This document shows, piece after piece, positions 46,464 to 58,317 of a DNA stretch of 63,678 nucleotides. Numbering within the stretch: the stretch's first letter is position 1; each line of letters starts with the position of its first letter. Source of the stretch: Pseudomonadota bacterium (GTDB lineage: Bacteria > Pseudomonadota > Gammaproteobacteria > Burkholderiales > Burkholderiaceae_C). Position numbers and translations under genes: made by a program. Below the pieces are notes generated by a model. It saw nothing but the letters and a program-made list of their open reading frames with translations, did no database searches and was not told the DNA's origin. The stretch covers positions 1-63,678 of the forward strand of contig JAFEEH010000263.1 in NCBI GenBank assembly GCA_018241185.1, read 5' to 3'.

Positions 46464-47633
46464 ATGCAAGCACTGAACAAGCGCTCCCTGCTCAAGCTGG
46501 CCGCCCTGTCGGCCGTCGCGTCGGCCGCCCTGATGGGCTGCGGCAAGAAGGAGGAGGCCCCGGCGCCCGCCGCCGCACCGCCCGCGCCGGCCCCGACCGC
46601 CGCTGCGCCGGCCCCGGCACCGGCTGCGCCGCTGAACATCGCTTTCGCCTACGTCGGCCCGGTGGGCGACGGCGGCTGGACCTTCGCGCACGACACCGCG
46701 CGCAAGGCGCTGGAGAAGGAGTTCGGCGACAAGATCAAGACCACCTTCGTGGAGAGCGTGCCCGAATCGGCCGATGCCGAGCGTGTGTTCCGCGACTTCG
46801 TGGGCCAGGGCAACAAGCTGATCTTCGGCACCACCTTCGGCTACATGGAGCCGATGCTCAAGGTCGCCAATGACAACAAGGAAGTCAAGTTCGAGCATGC
46901 CACGGGCTACAAGACGGCCGAGAACATGCGCACCTACGACAGCCGCACGTATGAAGGCGCGTACATGGCCGGCATCATTGCCGGTGCCATGACCAAGTCG
47001 AACAAGCTGGGCGTGGTGGGTTCGGTGCCGATCCCCGAGGTGCTGCGCAACATCAACTCCTTCACCCTGGGCGCCCAGTCGGTCAACCCGAAGATCACCA
47101 CCAACGTGGTGTGGGTCAACGAGTGGTTCAGCCCGCCGAAGGAAACCGAGGCCGCCACGGCGCTCATCAACGGCGGTGCCGACGTGCTGTTCCAGAACAC
47201 CGACTCGCCGGCCGTGCTCAAGACCGCGCAGGAAAAGGGCAAGCGCGCCTTCGGCTGGGATTCGGACATGACCGCCTACGGCCCCAAGGCCCACCTGGCC
47301 TCGGCCATCATCAACTGGACGCCCTACTACGTAAAGGCCACCAAGGACGCGCTGGAAGGCACCTGGACCACCGGCCAGACCTGGTGGGGCGTGAAGGAAG
47401 GCGCGATCGACATCGTGTCGCTGGCCGAAGACGTGCCGGCCGACGTCAAGGCCAAGGTCGAGGAAGTCAAGAAGGGCCTGAAGGACGGCAGCTTCCAGAT
47501 CTGGAAGGGCCCGATCGTCGGCCAGGACGGCAAGGAACTCGTCGCCGCCGGCGCTGCCGCCGACGACAAGTTCCTCTCGGGCGTGAACTTCTACGTCAAG
47601 GGCGTCGAAGGCAAGGTGCCTGGAAAGAACTGA
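46464..47633 (+). CDS. BMP-family nucleoside-binding lipoprotein
   Basis: The 389-residue protein has a lipoprotein signal with lipobox LMGC (Cys26), a 25-residue Ala/Pro linker, then the BMP/PnrA domain: IAFAYVGPVGDGGWTFAHD, FGTTFGYMEPMLKVA, GSVPIPEVLRNINSF, GWDSDMTAYGP. It captures purine nucleosides for the ABC transporter encoded just upstream. A paralogue without a lipobox lies at 52623. A clear terminator ends the operon. Confidence 0.93.
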   Translation: MQALNKRSLLKLAALSAVASAALMGCGKKEEAPAPAAAPPAPAPTAAAPAPAPAAPLNIAFAYVGPVGDGGWTFAHDTARKALEKEFGDKIKTTFVESVPESADAERVFRDFVGQGNKLIFGTTFGYMEPMLKVANDNKEVKFEHATGYKTAENMRTYDSRTYEGAYMAGIIAGAMTKSNKLGVVGSVPIPEVLRNINSFTLGAQSVNPKITTNVVWVNEWFSPPKETEAATALINGGADVLFQNTDSPAVLKTAQEKGKRAFGWDSDMTAYGPKAHLASAIINWTPYYVKATKDALEGTWTTGQTWWGVKEGAIDIVSLAEDVPADVKAKVEEVKKGLKDGSFQIWKGPIVGQDGKELVAAGAAADDKFLSGVNFYVKGVEGKVPGKN

Positions 47634-47660
47634 ACGTTCCCGCGAACGACCCGATCCAGG

Positions 47661-47686
47661 AAAGGCCGCGCAAGCGGCCTTTTTTT
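47661..47686 (+). terminator. Rho-independent terminator of the nucleoside ABC operon
   Basis: AAAGGCCGC and GCGGCCTTT pair around a GCAA tetraloop (47661-47682), followed by more T to 47686. It lies 27 bases after the BMP stop. Confidence 0.94.
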
Positions 47687-47735
47687 CTTGGGTCTTGTCT
47701 GACGCGAACGTTGGGCGCGTACGGAGTGGGCATGA

Positions 47736-49517
<1,782 letters not shown>

Positions 49518-49529
49518 TCGGGACTGGGG

Positions 49530-49787
49530 ATGGCTCAAGGCAAGCGCATTTCCACGGACATCGGCGACGACGCCTTGCAAACCATCCAGGCCTTGGGCGC
49601 GGCCGCCAAGGCGGCGCGCCTGGCGGCTGGCGAAGGCCAGGCTGCCGCGGCGGCGCGGCTGGGCGTGCATGTGCAGACCATCGGCCGTGTCGAGGCGGGC
49701 GAGCCCGGCGTGTCCATCGGACATATGGTCGGCCTGCTGGCGCTCTACGGCGTCGGCGTGCGGGCGCAGCCGCCGCAGGAGCGCTGA
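49530..49787 (+). CDS. Small XRE-like helix-turn-helix protein
   Basis: The 85-residue protein has a single helix-turn-helix (AARLAAGEGQAAAAARLGVH, VQTIGRVEAGEPGVS). It lies 12 bases after the deaminase and 3 before the M16 gene. Such short proteins may be antitoxin-like or local regulators, but no toxin partner is seen. Confidence 0.7.
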   Translation: MAQGKRISTDIGDDALQTIQALGAAAKAARLAAGEGQAAAAARLGVHVQTIGRVEAGEPGVSIGHMVGLLALYGVGVRAQPPQER

Positions 49788-49790
49788 GCC

Positions 49791-51107
49791 ATGGCACGCC
49801 ATCCGGGCGAAGGTACCGCCGCAGTCCTGCGCACGCTCGCGAACGGCGTGCGCCTGCTCGCCGTGCCCATGCCGCAGGTGCAGAGCGTCAGCGTGGGCGT
49901 TTTCCTGCGGGTCGGCTCGCGCGACGAGACGCCGGCCAACAACGGCATCAGCCACGTGCTCGAGCACATGGCCTTCAAGGGGACGGCCACGCGTTCGGTC
50001 CAGGCAATCAACCTGGACGCCGAGCGCCTCGGTGCTGACGTGAACGCCTTCACCGGCAAGGATTCCACCGCGTACTTCATGACGGGCCTGGGGCGGCATG
50101 CCGACGCGCTGCTGCGCATGACGGCCGACATCGTCCTGAACAGCAGTTTTCCCGAGCACGAGCTGCAGCGCGAACTGGAGGTGATCCGCCAGGAGGCCAT
50201 CGAATACGACGAGGATCCGCAGGACAGCGCCGACGACCTGCTCGACCGCGCCATCTGGGGCGACGCCTCCATGGGCATGCCGGTGATCGGCACCCTGGCC
50301 AACATCGAAGGCTTCACGCGCGGTGATCTGGTGCGCCACGTGCAATCGCACTACGTGGCCGACAAGACGATCGTCGCCGCGGCCGGCCACTTCGATGTCG
50401 AGGCCTGGATGGCGCTCGCCGGCGAGCTGTTCGGTGTGATGCGGTCGGCGCCCGATTCCGCGACGGCCGGGGCGCCGGTCCCGGCCCCATATGTCGGCCA
50501 AGCCCTCGCGCGCCGCTTCACGCAGGTCTCTCAGGTGTTCGTGAACATCGCCTACCCGATGGCACCTGCGCTGCCCGATGCGATGCCCTCGCAACGCTGG
50601 CGTCTGGCGGCCGCGGTGGCCGCCAACCTGTTCGGCAGCGGCATGTCCTCGCCCCTGTCCGACACCATCCGTGAACAGCTCGGCCTGGCCTACACGGTGG
50701 ACGCCACGCTCGACAAGGGAGACGTCTGGGCCAACTTCGTCGTGAGCGCGGTGACCACCCCCGACAAGCTCGACGCGCTGGTCGCGGCCACGGGCGAGCT
50801 GCTGCGTGCCCAGGCGAGTGCGATCGACCCCGTGCACCTGGAGCGGGCCAGGAACCAGCTGACGGTCTCGCGCGTCCGCGCCGCGGAACGCACCTACGCC
50901 ACGATGGAGCAGGCCGTGGAGGAACTGCTTGCGACCGGCACCGTGCTGCCCGCGGCCGACACGCTGGCCCTGATCGAGGACATCGGTGCCGACGAGGTGC
51001 GCGCCGTCTTCGAACGCATGCTGACCCAGGCGCCTGCGCTGGCGATCACGGGCAAGGGGGCCACGGGGCGCGCCGCGCGCCAGCTGGCGGCGCGCCTCCT
51101 GGCCTGA
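49791..51107 (+). CDS. M16-family zinc peptidase
   Basis: The 438-residue protein has the inverted zinc motif HxxEH in SHVLEHMAFKGT and the third-ligand region EVIRQEAIEYDEDPQD, so it should be active. The C-terminal half has the M16 arginine/tyrosine block GLAYTVDATLDKGDVW. No signal peptide is visible, so it is probably cytoplasmic; M16 proteins of this type resemble mitochondrial processing peptidase subunits. Confidence 0.9.
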   Translation: MARHPGEGTAAVLRTLANGVRLLAVPMPQVQSVSVGVFLRVGSRDETPANNGISHVLEHMAFKGTATRSVQAINLDAERLGADVNAFTGKDSTAYFMTGLGRHADALLRMTADIVLNSSFPEHELQRELEVIRQEAIEYDEDPQDSADDLLDRAIWGDASMGMPVIGTLANIEGFTRGDLVRHVQSHYVADKTIVAAAGHFDVEAWMALAGELFGVMRSAPDSATAGAPVPAPYVGQALARRFTQVSQVFVNIAYPMAPALPDAMPSQRWRLAAAVAANLFGSGMSSPLSDTIREQLGLAYTVDATLDKGDVWANFVVSAVTTPDKLDALVAATGELLRAQASAIDPVHLERARNQLTVSRVRAAERTYATMEQAVEELLATGTVLPAADTLALIEDIGADEVRAVFERMLTQAPALAITGKGATGRAARQLAARLLA

Positions 51108-51129
51108 GTTCTCGGCAGGGGGACCGGCG

Positions 51130-52380
51130 TCATGACGCGGCGGCGGCGCCCTGCCTGCGTCGTCGCTGCACCCACGCATTGCCCAGTGCGCCGATCGCCA
51201 TCAGCACGCAGGTGCCGAGAAACACCGCCCGCATCCCAATGTGCCCGCCGACGTACCCGCCCATGAGCGGCCCGGCGACTTGGCCCACGTACTGCGCCGA
51301 CACCGACCAGCCCAGCATCTGCCCCGCAGCGTTCTCGGGCACGTGGTGGCGGATCACGGCGGCGATGCAGGGCAGGAGTCCGCCCAGCGACAGCCCCATG
51401 AGGAAGCGCAGCGCCACCAGCTGCCACCCAGCGGTGACGAAGGCCTGCGGCACCAGCAGCAGCGCAGACACCGCAAGGCAGGCGACGATCACGTTCCAGT
51501 GGCCGATGCGGTCGGCCAGCTTGCCCAGGCGCGCGGCCGAGAGAATGCTGCCCAGCGCGGCGGCCGACATCACCACGCCCGCCACCAGCGTGACCTGCGC
51601 CGCGTCGCGCACCAGCGTCGCGACGTAGACGGTGATGATCGGTTCGATGGACATGTTGGCCAGCATCAGCAGCATGCCGGTGACGAACATGGCCGTGACC
51701 GGTGCCTTGTCCGGGATCGCAGCCCAGCCGGCACCCATGGGCTTGCCCTTGGCGTCGCGCGGGCGCGGTGCCTCCCGAATCAGGAAGGTGGTGGCCAGGA
51801 ACGCGACGAAGATCACCGCGCCGGCGGCGAAGAAGGTGGCGCGGATGCCGATCAGCGGCGGCAGCGCGCCGCCCACCAGCGGGCCCACGAGGTTGCCCGC
51901 CATGATGGCCGATGACATGGTGCCCAGCGCCCAGCCCGAACGGGCCTTGGGCGTCTGCGTGGCCACCAGCAGCATCGAGCCCGAGGCATAGCCGCCGAGG
52001 AATCCCGCCAGCAGCCGCAGGCCGACGAGCTGGTACACGTCCTGCGCCACGCCGATGAGCGCCATCGCCACCGCCATGCCCAGGCTGGCGCGGATCAGCA
52101 TCAGCTTGCGGCCGTACAGGTCGGCCAGGCGGCCCCACAGCGGCGCCACCAGCGCGGCTGTGAGGAAGGTCGCTCCGTAGGCCGCGCCCGACCACTGCAC
52201 GATGGCTGCATGGTCCTTCACGCCCAACTGCTCGACGTACAGCGGCAGGAAGGGCAGCAGCAGGGTCATCGCCACGATGGTGGTGAACGAGCCGAACATG
52301 CACACCGCCAGATTGCGGCGCCAGGGCCCTTCGTCGTGGGGCAGGGGTGACGCGCTTGCGCCGGAGGCCGCGGAAGACAT
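51130..52380 (-). CDS. MFS transporter, multidrug MdtG-like
   Basis: The 416-residue protein has twelve predicted helices and the MFS loop 2-3 motif GRLADLYGRKLML with a second copy (GKLADRIGHWNV) in the second half. It has LPLYVEQLGV and GWALGTMSSAIMAGNLVGPL blocks of the MdtG-like drug efflux group. It is convergent with the M16 gene and divergent from the second BMP gene. No substrate can be assigned. Confidence 0.88.
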   Translation of the reverse strand: MSSAASGASASPLPHDEGPWRRNLAVCMFGSFTTIVAMTLLLPFLPLYVEQLGVKDHAAIVQWSGAAYGATFLTAALVAPLWGRLADLYGRKLMLIRASLGMAVAMALIGVAQDVYQLVGLRLLAGFLGGYASGSMLLVATQTPKARSGWALGTMSSAIMAGNLVGPLVGGALPPLIGIRATFFAAGAVIFVAFLATTFLIREAPRPRDAKGKPMGAGWAAIPDKAPVTAMFVTGMLLMLANMSIEPIITVYVATLVRDAAQVTLVAGVVMSAAALGSILSAARLGKLADRIGHWNVIVACLAVSALLLVPQAFVTAGWQLVALRFLMGLSLGGLLPCIAAVIRHHVPENAAGQMLGWSVSAQYVGQVAGPLMGGYVGGHIGMRAVFLGTCVLMAIGALGNAWVQRRRRQGAAAAS

Positions 52381-52464
52381 GCGCCCGATTCTGCGGCGGT
52401 CCCGGCGATGGCGCCCTTGCCGATGCGCGGCGGTGGGCATCGCGGGGGCAGAAGGCGCCGCTCC

Positions 52465-52622
52465 TACAATTGCGGCTCGCGCTGCAGGCGTCCCGGCTGC
52501 AGCGCTTTTGTTTTCCGTCGATGGGCCGCCCCGAGACGAAATGCATCCTCTCGGGGGATCGGTCGATGCGATGCGATCGACCGAGGGGCTTCCTTGTCAC
52601 CGGGGCCATGTAGAGGAACACC
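52465..52622 (+). promoter_or_regulatory. Structured 5' leader before the second BMP gene
   Basis: A TACAAT -10-like hexamer (52465-52470) precedes three successive perfect hairpins. They are GCGCTGCAG/CTGCAGCGC (52479-52505, then TTTTGTTTT), CCCCGAGA/TCTCGGGG (52529-52556) and TCGGTCGAT/ATCGACCGA (52559-52584). The first is terminator-like. The start codon is 39 bases after the third. This may be an attenuator or unassigned riboswitch; it does not look like the purine or NMT1 (xanthine) riboswitch motifs I know. Confidence 0.5.
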
Positions 52623-53720
52623 ATGTACAAAAACCTCGTCGGCCGCGCCTTTCTGGCGTGCGCCGCGACACTTCTTTGTCTCCCCACCCTGGCGCAGAAG
52701 CCGGCCCCCGAGCCGCTGAAGATCGGCTTCGTCTATGTGGCGCCGCTGTCCGATGCGGGGTGGGTGCGCCAGCACGACGAGGGCCGCAAGGCCATCGAAG
52801 CCGCGCTGCCGGGCCAGGTGAAGACCACCTACGTCGAGAACGTGGCCGAGGGCGCCGACGCCGAGCGCGTGATCCGCGACCTCGCGATGCAGGGCAACCG
52901 GCTCATCTTCACGCCGAGCTTCGGCTACATGGAGCCGACCCTGAAGGTGGCGAAGGACTTCCCCGAGGTGAAGTTCGAGTCCATCACCGGCTACAAGCGG
53001 GCGCCCAACGTGTCGACGGCCAATGCGCGCTACTACGAGGGCCGCTACCTCGCGGGCGTGGCGGCGGGCCGCATGACCAAATCGAACATCGCGGGCTACG
53101 TGGCGGGCTTCCCGATCCCCGAGGTGCTGCAGGGGCTCAACGCCTTCACGTTGGGGATGCGTTCGGTCAACCCGAAGGCGCAGGTCAAGGTGGTGTGGCT
53201 CAACGTCTGGTTCGATCCGCCGCAGGAGCGCGACGCCGCCATGCGCCTGTTCGACCAGGGGGTGGACGTGATCGCCTTCCACACCGGCTCCACGGCCGTG
53301 ATGAAGGCTGCGCAGGACCGCGGCCGCTGGGCCGTCGCCTACCATTCCGACATGCGCCAGGTGGCGCCCGACGCGCAACTCGTCGCCGTCACGCACCGCT
53401 GGGGCGATTACGACACGCGCCGCGCCCGCGCGGTGCTCGACGGCACCTGGAAGAGCGAGGACACCTGGGGCGGCGTGAAAGAGGGCATGGTCCGCGTCGG
53501 CGACTTCGGCCCCAAGGTGCCGGAGGCCGTGAGGAAAGAAGTGCTGGCGCGCCAGCAGGACATCGCCGACGGCAAGCTGCAGCCCTTCCGCGCCGGCGCG
53601 CAGGACGTGCGCGACAACGAGGGCCATGTGGCCATCGCCAAAGGCAGCGCGCTCACCGACGGGCACATCCTGCAGATGAACTGGCTGGCCGAGGGTGTGC
53701 AGGGGCGCATCGCCCGCTGA
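52623..53720 (+). CDS. BMP-family substrate-binding protein, second copy (no lipobox)
   Basis: The 365-residue protein is a paralogue of the BMP lipoprotein at 46464: IGFVYVAPLSDAGW, FTPSFGYMEPTLKVA and FPIPEVLQGLNAFTLGM. It has an ordinary signal peptide (ending PTLAQ) instead of a lipobox, so it would be soluble in the periplasm. No ABC genes adjoin it. It may serve the 42.8-46.4 kb transporter with a different ligand. A structured leader lies upstream. Confidence 0.9.
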   Translation: MYKNLVGRAFLACAATLLCLPTLAQKPAPEPLKIGFVYVAPLSDAGWVRQHDEGRKAIEAALPGQVKTTYVENVAEGADAERVIRDLAMQGNRLIFTPSFGYMEPTLKVAKDFPEVKFESITGYKRAPNVSTANARYYEGRYLAGVAAGRMTKSNIAGYVAGFPIPEVLQGLNAFTLGMRSVNPKAQVKVVWLNVWFDPPQERDAAMRLFDQGVDVIAFHTGSTAVMKAAQDRGRWAVAYHSDMRQVAPDAQLVAVTHRWGDYDTRRARAVLDGTWKSEDTWGGVKEGMVRVGDFGPKVPEAVRKEVLARQQDIADGKLQPFRAGAQDVRDNEGHVAIAKGSALTDGHILQMNWLAEGVQGRIAR

Positions 53721-53727
53721 GCCGGAT

Positions 53728-53790
53728 GCTATTGTTTTCATAGCTGCTCGCGCCCGATCCACGGGCGCTGCAGGCCGATTTGGCTTGAAA
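53728..53790 (+). repeat. Dispersed two-hairpin repeat, copy H (best-preserved)
   Basis: It reads GCTAT-TGTTTTC-ATAGC, then TGCTC, then GCGCCCG-ATCCA-CGGGCGC, then TGCAGGCCGATTTGGCTTG and AA. It starts 7 bases after the BMP stop and is the reference copy used to recognise the others. Confidence 0.85.
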
Positions 53791-53905
53791 AGATCGGCAC
53801 TGACCCGCGGGTGACTCGCAGCCGGGGAGGGCGCGCGGCGCGGCGCTACGATGGCGCGGCGCCTGGCCGCCCGCGCGGTGGCAGGCGCGCCCGAAGGATT
53901 CGCCC

Positions 53906-55828
53906 ATGCCCCTTGCCCCCGCCACCCCGTCGGCCGCCTTCTCGGCCGCCGCTCCCATCCGCAGCATCGACGACGTGCGGCGCCTCGAGGCCACGCCGCT
54001 GGCCGAGGCGCTGACCGTCCGCAGCACCTACGAGATCTTCCGCAACTCGGCCGCCGCCTTCGGCGAGAAGCCGGCGCTGACCTTTCTGCGCACGGGCAAC
54101 CCGGCCGACGCGCCGGTGCGCTGGAGCTATGCGCAGTTGCTCTCGGGCATTCACCAGACCGCCAATGCGCTGCACGCCCTCGGCGTGGGTCCGCAGGACG
54201 CGGTCGCCGTGCTGCTGCCCGGCTGCCTGGACTACCACCTGGCCCTGTGGGGCGGGGAGGCGGCCGGCATCGTGCAGCCGCTCAACCCGCTGCTGACCGA
54301 CGAGAAGCTGGTGTCGCTCATGAATGCCGCCCGCGCCAAGGTGCTGATCGCCTGGGGCAACGACGACGAATCGGGCATGTGGTCCAAGGCCATGCGCATC
54401 CGCGGCCAGGTGCCGACGCTGGTGCAGGTGCTGCGTGTCGCGCCGTTGGACGAAAGCACCGCGCCGCCGCTGCCCGAGGGCGTGTCCGATTTCGCGGCCG
54501 TGCGCGCCGCGCAGCCGGCCGACCGCCTGGTGAGCGGTCGCGACATCGCGCCGGCCGACATTGCCGCCTACTTCCACACCGGGGGCACCACCGGGGCGCC
54601 CAAGCTCGCGCGCCACAGCCATGGCGCCCAGGTCTTCACCGCCTGGGCTGGCGTGCAGCTCACCGGGCTGGGGCCGCAGGACATCACGATCAACGGCTAC
54701 CCGCTCTTCCACGTGGCGGGCGTGCTGCCGGCCTCGCTGGCGTCCCTGTCGGCCGGGGTCGAGGTCATCATTCCCACCACCGCGCTGATGCGCAACAAGG
54801 AAGTGCTGGCGAACTACTGGCGCCTGGTCGACACGTACAAGCCGACCTCGCTCTCGGCGGTGCCCACCGTGCTGGCCGCGCTGGCGAACGTGCCGCTGGA
54901 GGGCGCCGACATCTCCTCCATCCGCTACTGCCGCACCGGCGCGGCGGTGCTGCCGCCCGAACTCGGCCAGCGCTTCGAGCGCCAGTTCGGCCTGCACGTG
55001 CACGAGAGCCTGGGCATGACCGAGATGGCGGGCATCTCGACCATCACGCCGCCGGGCGTGGTCGGGCCTGCGGGGTGCGTGGGCTTTCGCCTGCCGTACT
55101 CGCGGCTGCGCATCGTGGCGCTCGACGCGCAGGGCGGCGCGAGCGACCGCGACGTGGCACCGGGCGAAACGGGCATGGTGCTCTTCAAGTCGCCCAACCT
55201 CTTCTCGGGCTTCCTGGACGAGAAGGACACGGCCAAGGCCTTCACGCCCGACGGCTGGCTGGCCACCGGCGACCTCGGCTGGCTCGACGGCGACGGGCGG
55301 CTCAACCTCACCGGCCGCTCCAAGGACCTGATCATCCGCAGCGGCCACAACATCGACCCCAAGACCATCGAGGACGCGCTGGGCGCGCATCCCGCCGTGC
55401 AGCTCACCGCCGCGGTGGGTGCGCCCGACGCCTACGCGGGCGAGCTGCCGGTCGTGTTCGCGACGCTGGTGCCCGGGGCGCAGGCCACGCCGGAGGAGCT
55501 GCTGGCCTTCACCGCGGAGCGCGTTGACGAGGCGCCGGCCAGGCCCAAGGCGGTGTACCTGGTCGACCACATGCCGATGACCAACGTGGGCAAGATCTTC
55601 AAGCCCGAATTGCGCCAGATGGCGACCTGCCGCGTGGCCGACGCGCTGATCGCGCAGGCCGCCGAGCGGCTGGGTGTCCCCGCGTCCGAGCGGCCGCAGG
55701 CACAGCCTGAGGGCGAGGCGGGCGTGCGCGTGGTGGTGCCGGTCGGTGCGCAGGCGGGCGAATTGCGTGCGGCGCTGGATGCCTCGATCGGCGCCCTGCC
55801 GGCGAAGGTGCGCATCGAGGGCCCCTGA
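53906..55828 (+). CDS. Acyl-CoA synthetase (AMP-binding family)
   Basis: The 640-residue enzyme activates a carboxylate via acyl-AMP. Motifs in order are the ATP loop [17 protein letters not shown], TRxGAxxL-like [24 protein letters not shown], the [10 protein letters not shown] motif and the catalytic Lys of [11 protein letters not shown]. The last 60 residues after that Lys are an extra Pro/Glu-rich tail. Guanine deaminase follows after 86 bases and is likely unrelated. Confidence 0.9.
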   Translation: MPLAPATPSAAFSAAAPIRSIDDVRRLEATPLAEALTVRSTYEIFRNSAAAFGEKPALTFLRTGNPADAPVRWSYAQLLSGIHQTANALHALGVGPQDAVAVLLPGCLDYHLALWGGEAAGIVQPLNPLLTDEKLVSLMNAARAKVLIAWGNDDESGMWSKAMRIRGQVPTLVQVLRVAPLDESTAPPLPEGVSDFAAVRAAQPADRLVSGRDIAPADIAAYFHTGGTTGAPKLARHSHGAQVFTAWAGVQLTGLGPQDITINGYPLFHVAGVLPASLASLSAGVEVIIPTTALMRNKEVLANYWRLVDTYKPTSLSAVPTVLAALANVPLEGADISSIRYCRTGAAVLPPELGQRFERQFGLHVHESLGMTEMAGISTITPPGVVGPAGCVGFRLPYSRLRIVALDAQGGASDRDVAPGETGMVLFKSPNLFSGFLDEKDTAKAFTPDGWLATGDLGWLDGDGRLNLTGRSKDLIIRSGHNIDPKTIEDALGAHPAVQLTAAVGAPDAYAGELPVVFATLVPGAQATPEELLAFTAERVDEAPARPKAVYLVDHMPMTNVGKIFKPELRQMATCRVADALIAQAAERLGVPASERPQAQPEGEAGVRVVVPVGAQAGELRAALDASIGALPAKVRIEGP

Positions 55829-55914
55829 GCCCTGCGCCGGCATACACGCCGGCTGGATGGCGGCTATCCGCGCCGGCGTATCCCGCGGCGCGTGCAATTC
55901 GTTAAGCTGGGCCG

Positions 55915-57204
55915 ATGATTGCCTACCGCGCCGCCCTTCTGCGCTTCGACGATGCCGGACGCCCCCTCTACGACGCAGACGGGCTCCTGGTGGTCGCGCC
56001 CGACGCGCAGGGCCGCCAGCGCGTGCTCGATGCCGGCGACTTCCGCGCCGTGTCGGCGCGCCATCCCGACGCACCGGTGACACACCTGCCAGGGCGCATC
56101 CTGGCGCCGGGCTTCATCGACATGCACATCCACTTTCCGCAGACCGACATCATCGGCGCGCCTGCGGAAGGGCTGCTGCCCTGGCTCGAGAACTACACCT
56201 TCCCGGCCGAGAGCCGCTTCGCCGACCCGGCGCATTCGGCCGAGGTGGCCGAATTCTTCCTCGACGAACTGATGCGCAACGGCGTCACCACGGCGCTGAC
56301 CTTCGCGACCTCGCACCCGGCCTCGGTCGACGCCTTCTTCGAGGCCTCGCAGCGGCGCCAGCTGCGCATGATCAGCGGCAAGGTGCTGCAGGACCGTCAT
56401 TCGCCCGACGGCGTGCGCGACCAGACCGAGCAGAGCCTGGTCGACACCGAGGCGCTCATCCGTCGCTGGCACCAGGTCGACCGGCTGGGCTACGCGATCA
56501 CGCCGCGCTTCGCGCCCAGTTGCACCGATGCGCAACTGGCTGGCGCCGGCGAGCTGGCCACCACCTACGGCGACACCTGGATCCATTCACACGTGGCCGA
56601 GAACCTCGACGAGGTGAAGTGGGTGCGCGAGCTGTTTCCCAAGGCGCGTTCGTACCTCGACGTTTACGTGGGCTTCAGGCTGATGCGCGAGCGTGCCGTG
56701 TACGCCCACTGCATCCATTTCGACGACGCCGACCGCGCGCTGATGCGCGAGACCGGCGCGGCGGCCGCGGTCAGCCCCACGAGCAACCTGTTCCTGGGCA
56801 GCGGCTTCTTCGACTTCGAGGGCGCACAGCGGATCGGCTACCACCATGGCCTGGCCAGCGACGTCGGCGGCGGCACCAGCTTCAGCCCCTTCCACACCAT
56901 GCTGGCCGCCTATTACGTCGGGCGCGAAGGCCAGACCAAGCCGGGCCTGAGCCTCGCGCCCTCGCAGCTGTGGTGGCGCCACACCGGCGGCGCGGCCGAG
57001 GCGCTGGGCCTGGCGGGCGTGGTGGGGAACCTGCAGCCGGGCTGCGAGGCGGACTTCCTCGTGCTGAACCCTGCCGCCACATCGCTGCTCGCGCGCAAGA
57101 CGGCTCGGGCGGAAAACGTCGAGGAGCTGCTGTTCTCGATGATCGTGCTGGGCGACGACCGGCTGGTCGAGCGCACCGTGATCTCGCAGGCCGGCACGGC
57201 CTGA
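55915..57204 (+). CDS. guaD: Guanine deaminase
   Basis: GuaD turns guanine into xanthine for XdhAB. The 429-residue protein has the signature [27 protein letters not shown] and HCIHFDD. The metal Asp lies in [13 protein letters not shown]. The N-terminus [13 protein letters not shown] is typical. It lies in a separate locus of the same window as puuD and the 8-oxoguanine-type deaminase, so two routes lead to urate. Confidence 0.96.
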   Translation: MIAYRAALLRFDDAGRPLYDADGLLVVAPDAQGRQRVLDAGDFRAVSARHPDAPVTHLPGRILAPGFIDMHIHFPQTDIIGAPAEGLLPWLENYTFPAESRFADPAHSAEVAEFFLDELMRNGVTTALTFATSHPASVDAFFEASQRRQLRMISGKVLQDRHSPDGVRDQTEQSLVDTEALIRRWHQVDRLGYAITPRFAPSCTDAQLAGAGELATTYGDTWIHSHVAENLDEVKWVRELFPKARSYLDVYVGFRLMRERAVYAHCIHFDDADRALMRETGAAAAVSPTSNLFLGSGFFDFEGAQRIGYHHGLASDVGGGTSFSPFHTMLAAYYVGREGQTKPGLSLAPSQLWWRHTGGAAEALGLAGVVGNLQPGCEADFLVLNPAATSLLARKTARAENVEELLFSMIVLGDDRLVERTVISQAGTA

Positions 57205-57338
57205 GCCGCCACGCGGGCGCCGCGTGCCAAAATGGCCGCCCTCGCGCGCGGCCGTCGCAGCCATCGCCACGTGCCGCCGGGGCGCCCCTGCACCGCAGGG
57301 CATTCGTCACCAGCACTGAACACACACACGAGGGCGGC

Positions 57339-57905
57339 ATGTCCATCAAGAGCGACAAATGGATCCGGCGCATGGCCGAGCAGCACGGCATGATCGAGCC
57401 GTTCGAGCCGGGCCAGGTGCGCGAGCAGGGCGGCCACAAGCTCATCAGCTACGGCACCAGCAGCTACGGCTACGACATCCGCTGCGCGCCGGAATTCAAG
57501 GTCTTCACCAACATCCACAGCACGGTGGTCGACCCCAAGCACTTCGACGAGAAGAGCTTCGTCGACTTCCACGGCGACAGCTGCATCATCCCGCCGAACA
57601 GCTTCGCGCTGGCGCGCACGGTGGAGTACTTCCGCATCCCGCGCAACGTGCTGACCATCTGCCTGGGCAAGAGCACGTACGCGCGCTGCGGCATCATCGT
57701 CAACGTCACGCCCTTCGAGCCCGAGTGGGAGGGCTATGTGACGCTGGAGTTCTCCAACACCACGCCGCTGCCGGCCAAGATCTACGCCGGCGAGGGCTGC
57801 GCCCAGGTGCTGTTCTTCGAAAGCGACGAGGTCTGCGAGACGAGCTACAAGGACCGCGGCGGCAAGTACCAGGGCCAGCACGGCGTGACGCTGCCCAAGG
57901 CCTGA
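57339..57905 (+). CDS. dcd: dCTP deaminase
   Basis: Dcd makes dUTP from dCTP. The 188-residue protein has the trimeric dUTPase-like fold with [31 protein letters not shown], the [13 protein letters not shown] motif and [19 protein letters not shown] with its Glu. The ATG at 57339 fits the family start [20 protein letters not shown]. Confidence 0.97.
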   Translation: MSIKSDKWIRRMAEQHGMIEPFEPGQVREQGGHKLISYGTSSYGYDIRCAPEFKVFTNIHSTVVDPKHFDEKSFVDFHGDSCIIPPNSFALARTVEYFRIPRNVLTICLGKSTYARCGIIVNVTPFEPEWEGYVTLEFSNTTPLPAKIYAGEGCAQVLFFESDEVCETSYKDRGGKYQGQHGVTLPKA

Positions 57906-58013
57906 CAGGCCGAGCCATCGGCCTGCGGCGTCCTACACGGTGATGCGGGCCGCGCCGGTGGGCGTGGCGTGGGCGGCGCGCAGACCATGCCGGCAATCCA
58001 ACAAGGAGCCGGC

Positions 58014-58265
58014 ATGTCCTCTCCCTTCCACGTCGACGGCGAGTTCTCGCCTTACCGCGCACTGTTCGTGGCGGCATTGCTGGCCGTCGTGCTGGCGCAG
58101 GTCGCGGCCCTGGTGATGGTCACGCGCGGCCAGGTACTGCAGGCGGCGCAGCGTGATGCGCAGGCGCGCGTCGCAGCGGTGCCGCCGGCCACGGACCGGG
58201 TCTCGGCGGCCGGCATGGCGGCCGATCGCATGCTGGTCGCCGGGGGCGAGATTCCGGCCCGCTGA
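58014..58265 (+). CDS. Small single-pass membrane protein of unknown function
   Basis: The 83-residue protein has one hydrophobic helix (ALFVAALLAVVLAQVAALVM) after a short N-terminus and a hydrophilic tail rich in Ala/Arg. AAGGAG lies six bases before the ATG at 58014. No family is recognised. It lies 52 bases ahead of the zinc protease gene. Confidence 0.6.
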   Translation: MSSPFHVDGEFSPYRALFVAALLAVVLAQVAALVMVTRGQVLQAAQRDAQARVAAVPPATDRVSAAGMAADRMLVAGGEIPAR

Positions 58266-58317
58266 ACGCGTACCATCACGCACGTCGCGCCGTCGTGGAC
58301 GCGCCAAGGGGAACGAC

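Noticed and set aside
49530-49787. XRE-like protein as an antitoxin
   Set aside because: The neighbours are a deaminase and a peptidase; no toxin-sized partner frame with a known fold lies beside it.
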